Below, in pieces: positions 1 to 12,195 of a stretch of DNA of 55,329 nt. Source of the DNA: Acidimicrobiales bacterium (lineage in GTDB: Bacteria; Actinomycetota; Acidimicrobiia; Acidimicrobiales; SZUA-35); NCBI GenBank assembly GCA_024638815.1, contig JAHEJM010000016.1, positions 1 to 55,329 on the forward strand. The letters run 5' to 3'. The stretch's first letter is position 1. The number at the start of each line of letters is the position of its first letter. Made by a program: the position numbers and the translations under genes. The notes beneath the pieces were generated by a model. It searched no databases. It saw nothing but the letters and a program-made list of their open reading frames with translations, and was not told the origin of the DNA.

Positions 1-64
1 CATCCATGATCGGCGGCCCGTACGGCGGTGTCCGGCCGGCTGGTACCGGTGACCTACTGGTACC

Positions 65-1237
65 GTGTCGGAGGTGAAAGCGCTTGAATTCTCGCGAAAC
101 GAGCTCCGGTACGCGGCCGCTGCGCTCTCGGGGCGAATTCGGCCCGGTAGCGGCGCCGCCAGTGGGCCGCTCCAACTGATCGAGGGCGAGGACATCGAGC
201 CACCGGGTCCTGGCTGGCGCACGGTCACCACCCGACTGGCCGGAATCTGCGGATCCGATCTCGCCACGGTCGACGGAAAGTCGTCCCGATATTTCGAACC
301 GTGGGTCTCCTTTCCCTTTGTACCCGGCCACGAGGTGGTCGGTCACCTCGATGACGGCCGCCGTGTGGTGCTGGAACCCGTACTGGGCCACGAAGCCCGA
401 GGTTTCACCCCGCCGTTCGAGGGAGCGGCCCCCGGCGACGGTGATGACTACCGCCACCTGGTGGGCGGACCACTGGAGCCCGGCATCCAGACCGGCTACT
501 GCGCCTCGACCGGCGGCGGCTGGTCATCACGATTCGTGGCCCACGAGAGCCAACTCCATGTCGTGCCCGATGAGTTGAGCGACGAGGCGGCGGTGATGGT
601 GGAACCGACGGCGGTCGGCGTGCACGCCGCGCTCAAGGCCAGGGTCGAGTCCGGTGCCACGGTCGCCGTCATCGGCGCCGGGACGATGGGGCTCACCGCC
701 CTCGCCGCTCTGCGACAGTTCACTCCTGTCGGCACCGTCATCATCGGGGCCAAGTACCCGGAGCAGAAGACCATGGCCCGGGAGCTGGGTGCCGATCTGG
801 TGGTGGAGCCGTCCGAACTGCAGCGAGCGGTGCGGAGGGCCACCGGCAGCTTCATGGTGGGAGACGACCTGTCCGGCGGAGCCGACGTGGTGATCGACGC
901 CGTGGGTAGCGCCACCTCCATCGACGCCGCCATCGGCACCGCCCGGCCCCGGGGGCGGGTCGTACTGGTCGGTATGCCGGGCAAGGTCAGCCTTGAACTC
1001 ACCGCACTGTGGCACCGGGAGACCGAACTGGTCGGAGCCTACACCTACGGGACCGAAGGGCTCCACGACGGATCGACAAGACGGACCTTCGACATGGCCA
1101 TTGAGTTGGTGGCATCGGCCCGACTGGAGCGGCTGGTCTCGGCCCACTATCGGCTGGAGGACTATGAGGACGCCCTGGCCCATGCCGCCAACGCCGGCCG
1201 CCGGGGTGCGGTCAAGATTGTGTTCGATCTGCGATAG
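65..1237 (+). CDS. zinc-type alcohol dehydrogenase (MDR superfamily)
   Basis: A 390-residue medium-chain dehydrogenase/reductase, read from a GTG start at 65. The N-terminal GroES-like half has the catalytic-zinc signature GICGSD followed by GHEVVGHL. The Rossmann half carries VIGAGTMGLTAL at about residue 203. It most likely oxidises an alcohol or polyol with NAD(P). The lobe that normally holds the four-Cys structural zinc site (after the segment VVLEPVLGHEARGF) has no such cysteine cluster here, so the structural zinc appears to be missing. The gene lies about 140 bp upstream of mftA on the same strand. Mycofactocin is a redox cofactor for dehydrogenases, which makes a functional link attractive but unproven. 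The exact substrate cannot be read from the sequence. Confidence 0.85.
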   Translation: MSEVKALEFSRNELRYAAAALSGRIRPGSGAASGPLQLIEGEDIEPPGPGWRTVTTRLAGICGSDLATVDGKSSRYFEPWVSFPFVPGHEVVGHLDDGRRVVLEPVLGHEARGFTPPFEGAAPGDGDDYRHLVGGPLEPGIQTGYCASTGGGWSSRFVAHESQLHVVPDELSDEAAVMVEPTAVGVHAALKARVESGATVAVIGAGTMGLTALAALRQFTPVGTVIIGAKYPEQKTMARELGADLVVEPSELQRAVRRATGSFMVGDDLSGGADVVIDAVGSATSIDAAIGTARPRGRVVLVGMPGKVSLELTALWHRETELVGAYTYGTEGLHDGSTRRTFDMAIELVASARLERLVSAHYRLEDYEDALAHAANAGRRGAVKIVFDLR

Positions 1238-1375
1238 CCGATCAAGATCGTATCCCATCTGCGACAGCGATGCCGGTGAGACCGACCTCGGGCACAAATA
1301 CCAGGGCCGAATTCGGGCCGGCGGTCGAGGGAAACTACAGTTGGGGGCGGAACCCAGCAACAAGGATGACGGCTG

Positions 1376-1516
1376 ATGATTGAACCGCTGACCTCCACCG
1401 ACACAACGACCCCCTCTCCGGCCTCGGACTCGCCTGAACCCGAGGCCGAGGAGCTGATCGAGGACGAACTCCTGGTGGAAGAGGTGTCGATCGACGGCAT
1501 GTGCGGCGTCTACTGA
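1376..1516 (+). CDS. mftA: mycofactocin precursor peptide MftA
   Basis: A 46-residue peptide with an acidic leader (EPEAEELIEDELL) and the diagnostic C-terminus IDGMCGVY immediately before the stop. In the known pathway the radical SAM protein MftC decarboxylates and crosslinks the terminal Val-Tyr. MftE then cleaves and MftD oxidises the product, and MftF glycosylates it to give the redox cofactor mycofactocin. An AAGGA-like ribosome binding site precedes the ATG. The stop codon lies only 8 bp before the mftB ATG, and mftB and mftC follow in order, which fixes the identification. The gene is easily missed because it is so short. Confidence 0.96.
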   Translation: MIEPLTSTDTTTPSPASDSPEPEAEELIEDELLVEEVSIDGMCGVY

Positions 1517-1524
1517 GGGTGGCG

Positions 1525-1884
1525 ATGTCGGCCAGTGACCCGGTGGCCGGCGGGCGATGGCGGCTGCATCCCCGAGTCGCCCTGCGACCCGAGCCCTTCG
1601 GTGCGCTCGCCTACCACTACGACAGTCGCAAACTGAACTTCCTGCGCTCCCCGGACCTGGTACGAGTTGTGCAGAACCTGGCACACCATCCATCGCCGCG
1701 GGCCGCCTTCGATGATGCCGGAGTAGCCGAGCACCGCTGGCCTGCCTTCGCCTCCGCGCTTGCGATCCTGGCTCGGTCGGGATTCATCGAGCCGTCGGAG
1801 CCGAACGGCACCACGCTCCAGGACGACATTGACGAAGCCGCTGAAAAGGCGTCGATGACGGCGCCGGTACCATCCCGACCGTGA
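1525..1884 (+). CDS. mftB: mycofactocin system RRE/chaperone protein MftB
   Basis: A 119-residue PqqD-like peptide-recognition protein that binds the MftA leader and presents it to MftC. The characteristic stretch RVALRPEPFGALAYHYDSR is followed by a KLNFLRSPDLVRVV helix region and a C-terminal winged-helix-like part. I chose the ATG at 1525, with GAGGGTGG just upstream, rather than an upstream GTG at 1501 that would overlap mftA. Its last codons overlap the mftC GTG start by 4 bp, indicating translational coupling. Confidence 0.92.
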   Translation: MSASDPVAGGRWRLHPRVALRPEPFGALAYHYDSRKLNFLRSPDLVRVVQNLAHHPSPRAAFDDAGVAEHRWPAFASALAILARSGFIEPSEPNGTTLQDDIDEAAEKASMTAPVPSRP

Positions 1885-3056
1885 CCGCCCTGACCGAGGA
1901 GCTGAAGGGCGGGCTCGACGCACCCATCTGCCTGACCTGGGAGCTGACCTACGCCTGCAATCTGGCCTGTATCCACTGTCTCAGCTCCAGCGGACGAAGA
2001 GACCCGGCCGAGTTGTCAACGGGCGAAGCCATGGCCGTCATCGACGAGATGCAGGCGATGCAAGTCTTCTATGTCAACATCGGCGGTGGCGAACCCACCA
2101 TCCGTCCCGACTTCTTCGACCTGGTGGCCTATGCAACCGAGCAACAGGTCGGGGTGAAGTTCTCGACCAACGGGTCGAGGATCGATGCCGCCACCGCCGA
2201 ACTGTTGGCCGGTTTCGACTACACCGACATTCAGCTGTCGCTCGACGGGGCCGATGCCGCAACCAACGATGCGGTTCGGGGTCAAGGCTCGTATGCCACC
2301 GCTCGCACCGCCATGGACCATTTGGCCGCCGCCGGGTTCGGGCCGTTCAAGATCAGCGTGGTGGTGACCCGGCAAAACGTGGCTCAGGTCGACCAGTTCG
2401 AAGCCCTGGTCGACCACTACGGAGCGCAACTCCGGCTGACCCGACTCCGGCCCGCCGGCAGGGGCGCCGACACCTGGCATCAACTCCATCCCACCAACGA
2501 TCAGCAGCGGGCCCTGTACCACTGGTTGCTGGATCGTCCCGAGGTGTTGACCGGCGATTCCTTTTTCCATCTCAATGCCCTGGGGGAGAGGAACCTGCCC
2601 GGACTCAACCTGTGCGGCGCCGGGCGGGTGGTCTGTCTCGTCGACCCGGTCGGCGACGTCTACGCCTGTCCCTTCGTGCTCCACGACGACTTCAGGGCCG
2701 GCAACGTCCGGGATCCCGGAGGGTTTGCCGCCGTGTGGCGGACATCGGCGTTGTTCCGGGAGTTCCGGGAACCCCAGTCGGCCGGAGCCTGTGCCGGCTG
2801 CGGCCAGTTCGACGCCTGTCAGGGCGGCTGCATGGCGGCCAAGTTCTTCACCGGTCTACCCCTCGACGGCCCCGACCCCGAGTGTGTGAGCGGACATGGT
2901 CTCGATGCGCTGGCCGCGGTGACACCGGCAGCCGTGCCCCGATCGACATCCAACCACTCCAAGCCATCGTCGCTCGGATCGACACCGGTGATCGGCTCCG
3001 CAGAGTCGACCATCGTGACCCTGGGCCCGACCCGGCACCGATCACCCGCCGGTTGA
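1881..3056 (+). CDS. mftC: mycofactocin radical SAM maturase MftC
   Basis: A 391-residue radical SAM/SPASM enzyme. The CxxxCxxC cluster motif appears as CNLACIHC near residue 26, followed by the GGGEP SAM-binding motif. The SPASM region near the C-terminus contains many cysteines (LCGAGRVVC, YACPF, CAGCGQFDACQGGC) for auxiliary iron-sulfur clusters. In the family it performs oxidative decarboxylation and then crosslinking of the C-terminal Val-Tyr of MftA. Translation starts at a GTG that overlaps the end of mftB. The C-terminal tail after the last Cys (about residue 335 on) is a low-complexity Ser/Pro/Thr extension of about 50 residues. In canonical loci mftD follows directly; here it does not. 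Confidence 0.95.
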   Translation: MTALTEELKGGLDAPICLTWELTYACNLACIHCLSSSGRRDPAELSTGEAMAVIDEMQAMQVFYVNIGGGEPTIRPDFFDLVAYATEQQVGVKFSTNGSRIDAATAELLAGFDYTDIQLSLDGADAATNDAVRGQGSYATARTAMDHLAAAGFGPFKISVVVTRQNVAQVDQFEALVDHYGAQLRLTRLRPAGRGADTWHQLHPTNDQQRALYHWLLDRPEVLTGDSFFHLNALGERNLPGLNLCGAGRVVCLVDPVGDVYACPFVLHDDFRAGNVRDPGGFAAVWRTSALFREFREPQSAGACAGCGQFDACQGGCMAAKFFTGLPLDGPDPECVSGHGLDALAAVTPAAVPRSTSNHSKPSSLGSTPVIGSAESTIVTLGPTRHRSPAG

Positions 3057-3119
3057 GACCGAGTGAGTTCGCAGCACTCTCCGGCGTGCCTTGCCGTACG
3101 TCGGCGCTAGATTCGGGGC

Positions 3120-3611
3120 GTGAGCAAGCCCGAGAACAGGCCCGACGAGCCGCCGGCCCGGTCGCCGGCCGACCGGACGGACGACACCGACGACCAACAC
3201 GACCCCGGGATCGACGGCTTGTCGGTGCTGGGCCACACGGTGCGTCACGCACTCGATCATGTGGAGTGCTTCCCCCGACCCGACGGCTGCATCAGGGTGC
3301 GGTTCAAAACCGAGGAGGTGTCGTCGATCTGTCCGGTCACCGGGCAACCCGATCTCTCGTCGGTGGTCGTCGACTACGGCCCCGAGGCCTGGTGCGTCGA
3401 ATCGAAGTCGTTGAAGCTCTACCTGTGGTCGTTCCGTGACCGGCCGGTCTTCGCCGAGGCCCTGGCCGCCGAGATCGCCAACGAGATACACGCCTCGGCC
3501 CGACCCCACTGGGTGAGGGTGGTCGTGACCCAGCGTCCCCGCGGCGGGATCGAGCTGCAGACGACGAGCGAACTCGGCGGGTCGGCTCCTCCGGAAAACC
3601 CGACCTCGTAG
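3120..3611 (+). CDS. queF: NADPH-dependent preQ0 reductase QueF (type I)
   Basis: A 163-residue protein with the QueF core. The catalytic Cys lies in SSICPVTGQPD, a nearby Asp follows, and the nucleotide-binding signature ESKSLKLYLWSFR matches the unimodular (B. subtilis-type) enzymes. QueF reduces 7-cyano-7-deazaguanine to preQ1 in queuosine biosynthesis. A charged N-terminal extension of about 38 residues (MSKPENRPDEPP onward) precedes the fold. It starts at a GTG 63 bp after mftC on the same strand, in the place where mftD is usually found. No other queuosine gene is visible in the window, so its presence here is probably chance co-location or a horizontally acquired arrangement. Confidence 0.92.
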   Translation: MSKPENRPDEPPARSPADRTDDTDDQHDPGIDGLSVLGHTVRHALDHVECFPRPDGCIRVRFKTEEVSSICPVTGQPDLSSVVVDYGPEAWCVESKSLKLYLWSFRDRPVFAEALAAEIANEIHASARPHWVRVVVTQRPRGGIELQTTSELGGSAPPENPTS

Positions 3612-3734
3612 GTCGGCCTTCCGGGGCCCCGGGCCGGTGGTGTCCAACGACGCGCCCGGTCGGATAGCGTTCCTAGGCGAAAGGGCGGCGAGCGGCGGGC
3701 GACCCGACATCCTTGATCCCCTCGGAAAGGAAAC

Positions 3735-4152
3735 ATGTCCGGACCAGTACAAGGAATCCTGGCCCAGCTCGGTCCGGATGGTCTGTCGGAGATTGCCAAC
3801 GGCCTCGGACTCGACCAGTCGACGGCGTCATCCGCCGTCGGTGCCGCCTTGCCGGCCATCATCGCCGGAATGGCTCCCAACACCCGGGACGACCAGGGGG
3901 CGGCGTCACTGTCCAATGCCCTCAACCACCACAGTGACTCGATCTTCGGTGACCTCGGCTCATTGATCGCCGCCCCGGTGGGGCCGGAGACGGGGCCAAG
4001 ATCCAAGCAGAAGCAGGCGCAGGGGGCTGGATCCCGGCAGCCTGGGCTCGGTGCTGGACGACGAGCGAGCCCAGGTCGAACACCAGCAGCCCGGCCTTGG
4101 CGGTTTGGCCGTTATCTTGGACGACGTCATCGACGGCCTCGGCGGTCGATGA
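3735..4152 (+). pseudogene. DUF937 family gene with two apparent frameshifts
   Basis: From the ATG at 3735 the product begins like a DUF937 protein (GPVQGILAQLGPDGLSEIAN, then AVGAALPAIIAGMA and DDQGAASLSNALNHH). After about residue 82 the frame turns into Arg/Pro-rich nonsense. The expected family C-terminus is present in the other two forward frames: AGDGAKIQAEAGAGG from 3983, and then LDPGSLGSVLDDERAQ through GGLAVILDDVIDGLGGR, ending at the TGA at 4150. Each step is consistent with loss of one base, and both lie near G-runs (around 3980 and 4022). Either the gene is decaying or these are homopolymer errors in the assembly. DUF937 has no firmly established function. Confidence 0.7.
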
Positions 4153-4174
4153 CGCCCGCTCTGGCACTCTCAGG

Positions 4175-4927
4175 GTGAGCGACCGCCAGGGCGGCCCGAG
4201 CGACGTCGATCTTGGGCCTCTCACGTGGCCCCGGGCCGCCGGATGGCTGGAGGGGGGCGCCGACGGGCGCATCGCCACCCTGATCATTCCTCTGGGTGCA
4301 ACCGAACAGCACGGCCCGCACCTGCCGCTGGAGACCGACACCATCATCGCCACCGCCTGGGCCCGGGCGGTGGCGATGCGGCATCCGGCCCTGGTCGCCC
4401 CCACTCTCCCCTACGGCGCTTCCGGTGAGCACCAAAGATTCGCCGGCACGCTCTCCATCGGCCACGAGGTACTGGAGTCGGTGATCATCGAGCTGTGCCG
4501 CTCGGCCCGCCACCAGGTACGACGGGTGGTCCTGCTCTCCGGCCACGCCGGCAACCTCGACACGCTGCACACCGTGGCCCGGCGGTTGACTCCGGAGGGT
4601 CATCGCGTGATGGCCCTGGTGCCGACGTGGCCCCAACGACCGGGAATCGACGCACACGCCGGTCGCACCGAAACCTCCCTGATGTTGCACCTCCGTCCCG
4701 ATCTGGTCGACCGATCGCAGCTCGGCCCACCGCTGGGCTCGGCGGCCCACCATCCCGTCGGCGAGGACCGACCGCTGACCGAGACCATGGATCGGCTGCG
4801 GAGCGAGGGGGTGATCGGAGTCTCGCCGACAGGCATTCTCGGCGATGTGACCGGCGCAGACGCCGCCGAGGGCCGTGCCCTTTTCGACGAACTGGTGGCG
4901 ACCACGGTGGCCCGGCTCTCGGCCTGA
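4175..4927 (+). CDS. mftE: mycofactocin peptidase MftE (creatininase family)
   Basis: A 250-residue creatininase-like metallopeptidase. Metal-binding motifs are visible: GATEQHGPHLPLETD near residue 40, LLSGHAGN in the middle, and DAHAGRTETS further on. MftE releases the crosslinked Val-Tyr dipeptide core from modified MftA. The GTG at 4175 starts the recognisable N-terminus (SDRQGGPSDVDLG). The open frame extends upstream to 4097, but that part overlaps the DUF937 remnant and lacks family features. The gene is followed by a 21-bp tandem repeat covering its stop codon and then by the MoxR gene. Confidence 0.9.
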   Translation: MSDRQGGPSDVDLGPLTWPRAAGWLEGGADGRIATLIIPLGATEQHGPHLPLETDTIIATAWARAVAMRHPALVAPTLPYGASGEHQRFAGTLSIGHEVLESVIIELCRSARHQVRRVVLLSGHAGNLDTLHTVARRLTPEGHRVMALVPTWPQRPGIDAHAGRTETSLMLHLRPDLVDRSQLGPPLGSAAHHPVGEDRPLTETMDRLRSEGVIGVSPTGILGDVTGADAAEGRALFDELVATTVARLSA

Positions 4928-4950
4928 TCGGCCCGGCTCTCGGCCTGATC
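4909..4950 (+). repeat. 21-bp tandem duplication across the mftE stop codon
   Basis: Two perfect adjacent copies (4909-4929 and 4930-4950) of a 21-bp unit that begins GGCCCGGCTC and ends GGCCTGATC. The mftE TGA lies in the first copy, so the second copy does not lengthen the protein. This looks like a recent slippage duplication in the mftE-moxR intergenic gap. Confidence 0.9.
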
Positions 4951-5010
4951 GGGCCGCCGAACGGTCTGCCGATACGACAGCGTTCCCGACCCGTGGCTAC
5001 CCTGGAGCCG

Positions 5011-6042
5011 GTGACAGCCGCCAACAACCCGAGTGTCGACGTCGACTACGGGACCGACACCGTGACCGTGGTCGAGGACCGGGTTGTGGGCCGGCGCCGG
5101 GAGGTCGAGTTGGTAGTGGCGGCGCTCCGGGCCGGTCGTCACCTGCTGCTCGAGGGTCCGCCCGGAACCGGCAAGTCGAGCATGCTTCGGGCCATCGCCG
5201 AGACGGTGCACCAGCCGCTGGAGTTCGTGGAGGGCAACACCGAGCTGACTCCGAGCCGGCTCGTCGGCTATTTCGATCCGGCCCAGGTGTTGGAGCAGGG
5301 ATATCGGCCCGAGATCTGGATCGATGGACCCCTACTACGGTCGCTGCGAGATGGATGCCTGCTGTATCTGGAAGAGCTGAACCGGGTTCCGGAGGAGACG
5401 CTCAATCTCCTGGTGACCGTCATGTCCGAGCGGGAGCTCACCGTCCCCCGCCTCGGCCGCTTCGAGGCCGATCCATCGTTCCGGATCGTGGCCGCGATGA
5501 ACCCGTTCGACGCCATCGGAACGGCCCGCTTGTCGGGCGCCATCTACGATCGCATGTGCCGGGTGGCCATGAGCTACCAGTCCGCAGCCGAAGAACGGGG
5601 CATCGCCGCCGCCATGGTGCCACACGCCGTCGATCGGACCCACGGCCCGGTCTTGATCGCCGCCGCCGTCGATCTGGTTCGGGCCACACGGGACCACTCC
5701 GAGATCAGGATCGGCTCCTCGGTCCGAGGTGCCATCGATCTGCTGTCGCTGGCGGTGGAGCTGAGCGCCCTGCGAGGTCGTGAACTCGATGACTACGACC
5801 TCGGTCTGGACGCCGCCACCACTGCGATGTCGGGACGAATCCGGCTGCACGACTCCTCGGCGGCCACCGCCGAGGACGTGATCGCCGAGCTGTGGTCGAC
5901 CATTCATCCCTCCCACTTCGATCCCGTCCCCACCAACGGCGAGTCGGCGGCCGGCCGATCGGAGGAGGGCGCCACCGGCGGGAGCGGGGGAAAAGTCGCG
6001 AGCCGCAGGGCGGCGGAACCGACGGCGAAGAACGGATACTGA
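5011..6042 (+). CDS. MoxR-family AAA+ ATPase
   Basis: An AAA+ ATPase of about 343 residues. Walker A is GPPGTGKSSM; Walker B is LLYLEELNR, followed by the sensor segment IVAAMNPFD. The region REVELVVAALRAGRHLLLEG is typical of MoxR proteins, which act with VWA-domain partners as chaperones that insert metals or cofactors into enzymes. The start is uncertain. GTG at 5011 has GGAG only 3 bases before it, and GTG at 4993 is an alternative; the open frame continues further upstream but overlaps mftE. It ends inside a Gly/Ala-rich tail just before the VWA gene. Its position between mftE and mftF is not part of the standard mycofactocin locus. Confidence 0.88.
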   Translation: MTAANNPSVDVDYGTDTVTVVEDRVVGRRREVELVVAALRAGRHLLLEGPPGTGKSSMLRAIAETVHQPLEFVEGNTELTPSRLVGYFDPAQVLEQGYRPEIWIDGPLLRSLRDGCLLYLEELNRVPEETLNLLVTVMSERELTVPRLGRFEADPSFRIVAAMNPFDAIGTARLSGAIYDRMCRVAMSYQSAAEERGIAAAMVPHAVDRTHGPVLIAAAVDLVRATRDHSEIRIGSSVRGAIDLLSLAVELSALRGRELDDYDLGLDAATTAMSGRIRLHDSSAATAEDVIAELWSTIHPSHFDPVPTNGESAAGRSEEGATGGSGGKVASRRAAEPTAKNGY

Positions 6043-6089
6043 CCGGCGAGGAGGCCGAGCAAGCCCTGGCCGAGGAGCGCCGGCGCACG

Positions 6090-6956
6090 GTGTCCCGGCG
6101 TGATCTCGAGCGGAAGCCGGGATTCGGTGACGTCTCGCCCGAAGTCGGCGAACTGAGCGAACAGGCCTTCGACCAGCTGTGGGACGACGATCCGGAGGCC
6201 GCTCTCGAGCTGTTGGCGGCCATGGCCCAGGCCACCGATGTCGTACTGGCCGGCCTGGCCCGCCGCTTGGCCGGGCGGCTGATCCTGAGCTTCACCACCA
6301 CCAGCCGATCGAGGGGGCGAGGCACCGGTCGACCGATGACCGTGAGGGCTCGCCAGGATTCGTCCGATCTTGATGTCGACACCAGCCTCGAGGCCCTCAT
6401 CGGCGCCACGGCTGGCGGGCGCTCGCCGTCGATCGAGGAACTGTCGGCTCGCCAATGGTCCAAGGCGGAGACGGCCATCTGTCTCTTGATCGATCGATCG
6501 GGTTCCATGAACGGCGAACGACTGGCCAGCGCTGCTCTGGCCGCCGCCGTCTGCAGCTGGAGAGCACCCGAGGAGTTCTGCGTTCTGGCGTTCGCCGACA
6601 AGGTCATCGAAATCAAGGCCCTGGACCAGGCCAGACCGGCCGAGGACACCATCAACGATGTCTTGGCGCTACGGGGCCATGGCACAACCGACATCGCTCT
6701 GGCCCTGGGCACTGCGGCGTCGAAGCTGGCCGGGGCCAAAGCCCGTCGCCGAATCACCTTCCTGTTGTCCGATGCCGAATCGACAACCGGCCCCGACCCG
6801 GTGGAAGCGGGCCGGGGCCTGGACGAACTCATCGTGATCGCCCCCGAGGACGAAGCGGAACAGGCCGATGCCCTGGCCCGGGCCCTGAGCGCTCGCATGA
6901 TCACTGTTGCCGGACCGCTCACCGTGGTCGAGGCCATCAACCGTCTCAGCCAGTGA
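6090..6956 (+). CDS. VWA domain protein, partner of MoxR
   Basis: A protein of about 289 residues with a C-terminal von Willebrand A domain. The MIDAS motif is LLIDRSGSMNG, with the second metal-ligand region at LRGHGTTDIALAL and the third at FLLSDAES. The N-terminal helical region (RKPGFGDVSPEVGELSEQAF) resembles VWA proteins encoded beside MoxR ATPases. The pair probably forms a chaperone that activates or loads a partner enzyme. I chose the GTG at 6090 (SRRDLERKPGF). The open frame reaches back to 5892 but would overlap moxR by 151 bp. Its TGA overlaps the mftF GTG (GTGA), so it is translationally coupled to mftF. Confidence 0.85.
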   Translation: MSRRDLERKPGFGDVSPEVGELSEQAFDQLWDDDPEAALELLAAMAQATDVVLAGLARRLAGRLILSFTTTSRSRGRGTGRPMTVRARQDSSDLDVDTSLEALIGATAGGRSPSIEELSARQWSKAETAICLLIDRSGSMNGERLASAALAAAVCSWRAPEEFCVLAFADKVIEIKALDQARPAEDTINDVLALRGHGTTDIALALGTAASKLAGAKARRRITFLLSDAESTTGPDPVEAGRGLDELIVIAPEDEAEQADALARALSARMITVAGPLTVVEAINRLSQ

Positions 6957-8423
6957 GCACCGAGTCCCCATTGCCGCCATGGACCGTCTTGTCGGCCGAA
7001 CCCAAGCTGCGGACCCAGCGGCGATTCCGGCATCTGATGGGCGGTACACCTCCCCGGCTCATCTCCGTCAGCGAGCGGGGTGCAGCTGCGGTACGGGGCT
7101 GGTTTGCCGGTCATCCCATCGGGGCCAACCGGCGACATCAGGATCTGGCCCGGCGCTTGGTCGAGGCCGGAATGGCCCACATCGATTATGACGCCTCCAG
7201 CCCGGTCGACTTCGAGGCGGACCCGGCCGGTAATGACGACGGCGCCGGTACCACCGAACCGGCGTTCAGCGTGGTCATCCCGGTCCGGGACGACGCCGAC
7301 GGGGTGCGGGCCACCCTCCAATGCCTGCGCAGTGCCCATGGCCGGCGGCCGTTGGCGAAGGTGGTGGTGGTCGATGACGGATCGAGTCCAGCTCTGGAGC
7401 CTTCGTTGCTGCTGGAGGCCGGCCCACCCGAGCTCGTGGTTCTCCGCAACGATCGGCCTCGGGGCCCGGCGGCGGCCCGCAACCACGGGGCGGCGATCAC
7501 CTTCTCCCCGATTGTGGCCTTCATCGATGCCGGTGTGACGTTCGATCCGACCGACTTCACCCGCCTGTTCCGCTGGTGGCCCGAACCGGTGATGGCCGTC
7601 GCCCCTCGAGTCCGGTCCCGGCCGGATCCCGGCCTGGTCGCCCGCTACGAGCGGGCTCGCTCCCCGTTGGACATGGGGTCGGTCCCGTCCCTGGTCGGGC
7701 CCAAACGGGCCGTACCCTACGTGCCATCGACGTTTCTCGCCGTTCATCGAGCTGCTCTCGCCACCGCGGGGGGATTCGACGAAAGCCTACGCTTCGGTGA
7801 GGACGTCGATCTTGTGTGGCGCTTGTCGGATTTGGGTTGGGTGCAGTATCGGGCCGACGTTGCCGTCTGCCATCCACCCCGACCCACCGTCGGACGGTTG
7901 ATGCGTCAGCGGTTTCAGTACGGCTCGTCGGCCGCGGCACTGGGTCGACGCCACGGTGCCGCTGTGACCCCGTTCCGGCTGCAATGGTCGGCTCTGGGAG
8001 CGATACTGACCCTGACCGGCCGGCCGCTGGTAGCAGTGGCCGCGATGGCCGCAACGGCGCTCAGGCTCCGCTCCCGGCTGTCGTCACTCCCCGACCCCGG
8101 TGCTATGGCCGCAGTGGTGGTGAGCCGGGCCTGGTGGCACCAGCTGAACGGATTGGCGTCAGCCCTGGCCCGACCCTGGTGGCCGCTGCTCGGACTCGGG
8201 GTGCTCTGGCCACCGACTCGGCGCCGATGTACCGCCGTGGCCATGGCGGCCGTGGGCCGACGCCTCGTGGACCGAAACGACACGCCGTCGCCGATTATCG
8301 ATCTGCCACTGGGCGCACTCGACGATCTGTCCTACGGAGCCGGCGTCTGGGCCGGCGCCGTTCGCTCCGGCACGGCCGTCCCACTGCTACCCGGCCGGCC
8401 GGCGACCGGAGATCGGGATACCG

Positions 8424-8437
<14 letters not shown>
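6953..8437 (+). CDS. mftF: mycofactocin glycosyltransferase MftF
   Basis: A 494-residue family 2 glycosyltransferase. The N-terminal third is a PqqD/MftB-like region (LRTQRRFRHLMGGTPPRL). The GT-A domain starts at AFSVVIPVRDD, with VVVVDDGSS and the later GGFDESLRFGEDVDLVWRL acceptor-site motif. The C-terminus is hydrophobic and probably membrane-associated. In the pathway MftF attaches oligo-glucose to premycofactocin. The stretch after LGPAAARNHGA-type sequence reads FIDAGVTF where many relatives have a DxD-like segment. GTG start at 6953 overlaps the VWA stop by 4 bp. The 3' end overlaps the convergent NYN gene by 14 bp. Confidence 0.92.
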
Positions 8438-11936
<3,499 letters not shown>

Positions 11937-12195
11937 GTTTGCCTACTCCTCTTTGACTTGTCGCTGCACGATGGTCGGCCTCGACCGCCCCCTACAGGCG
12001 TTGTCAGAATCTGTCATCGTCCGACCACGACCAAAGCCGTAGCCGAACTCGTTGCCTAGCCTATTCCAACTCACGTTACAGATCCATGTCTACGATCGGA
12101 AGGGCTTCGTCGGGCGCAGCCACAGATCCGATAGCCAAGGCTAGCGTTCAGCCGGCGCTTCGACGAGGTTATATTGGGCGAGATCACCTACGGCC

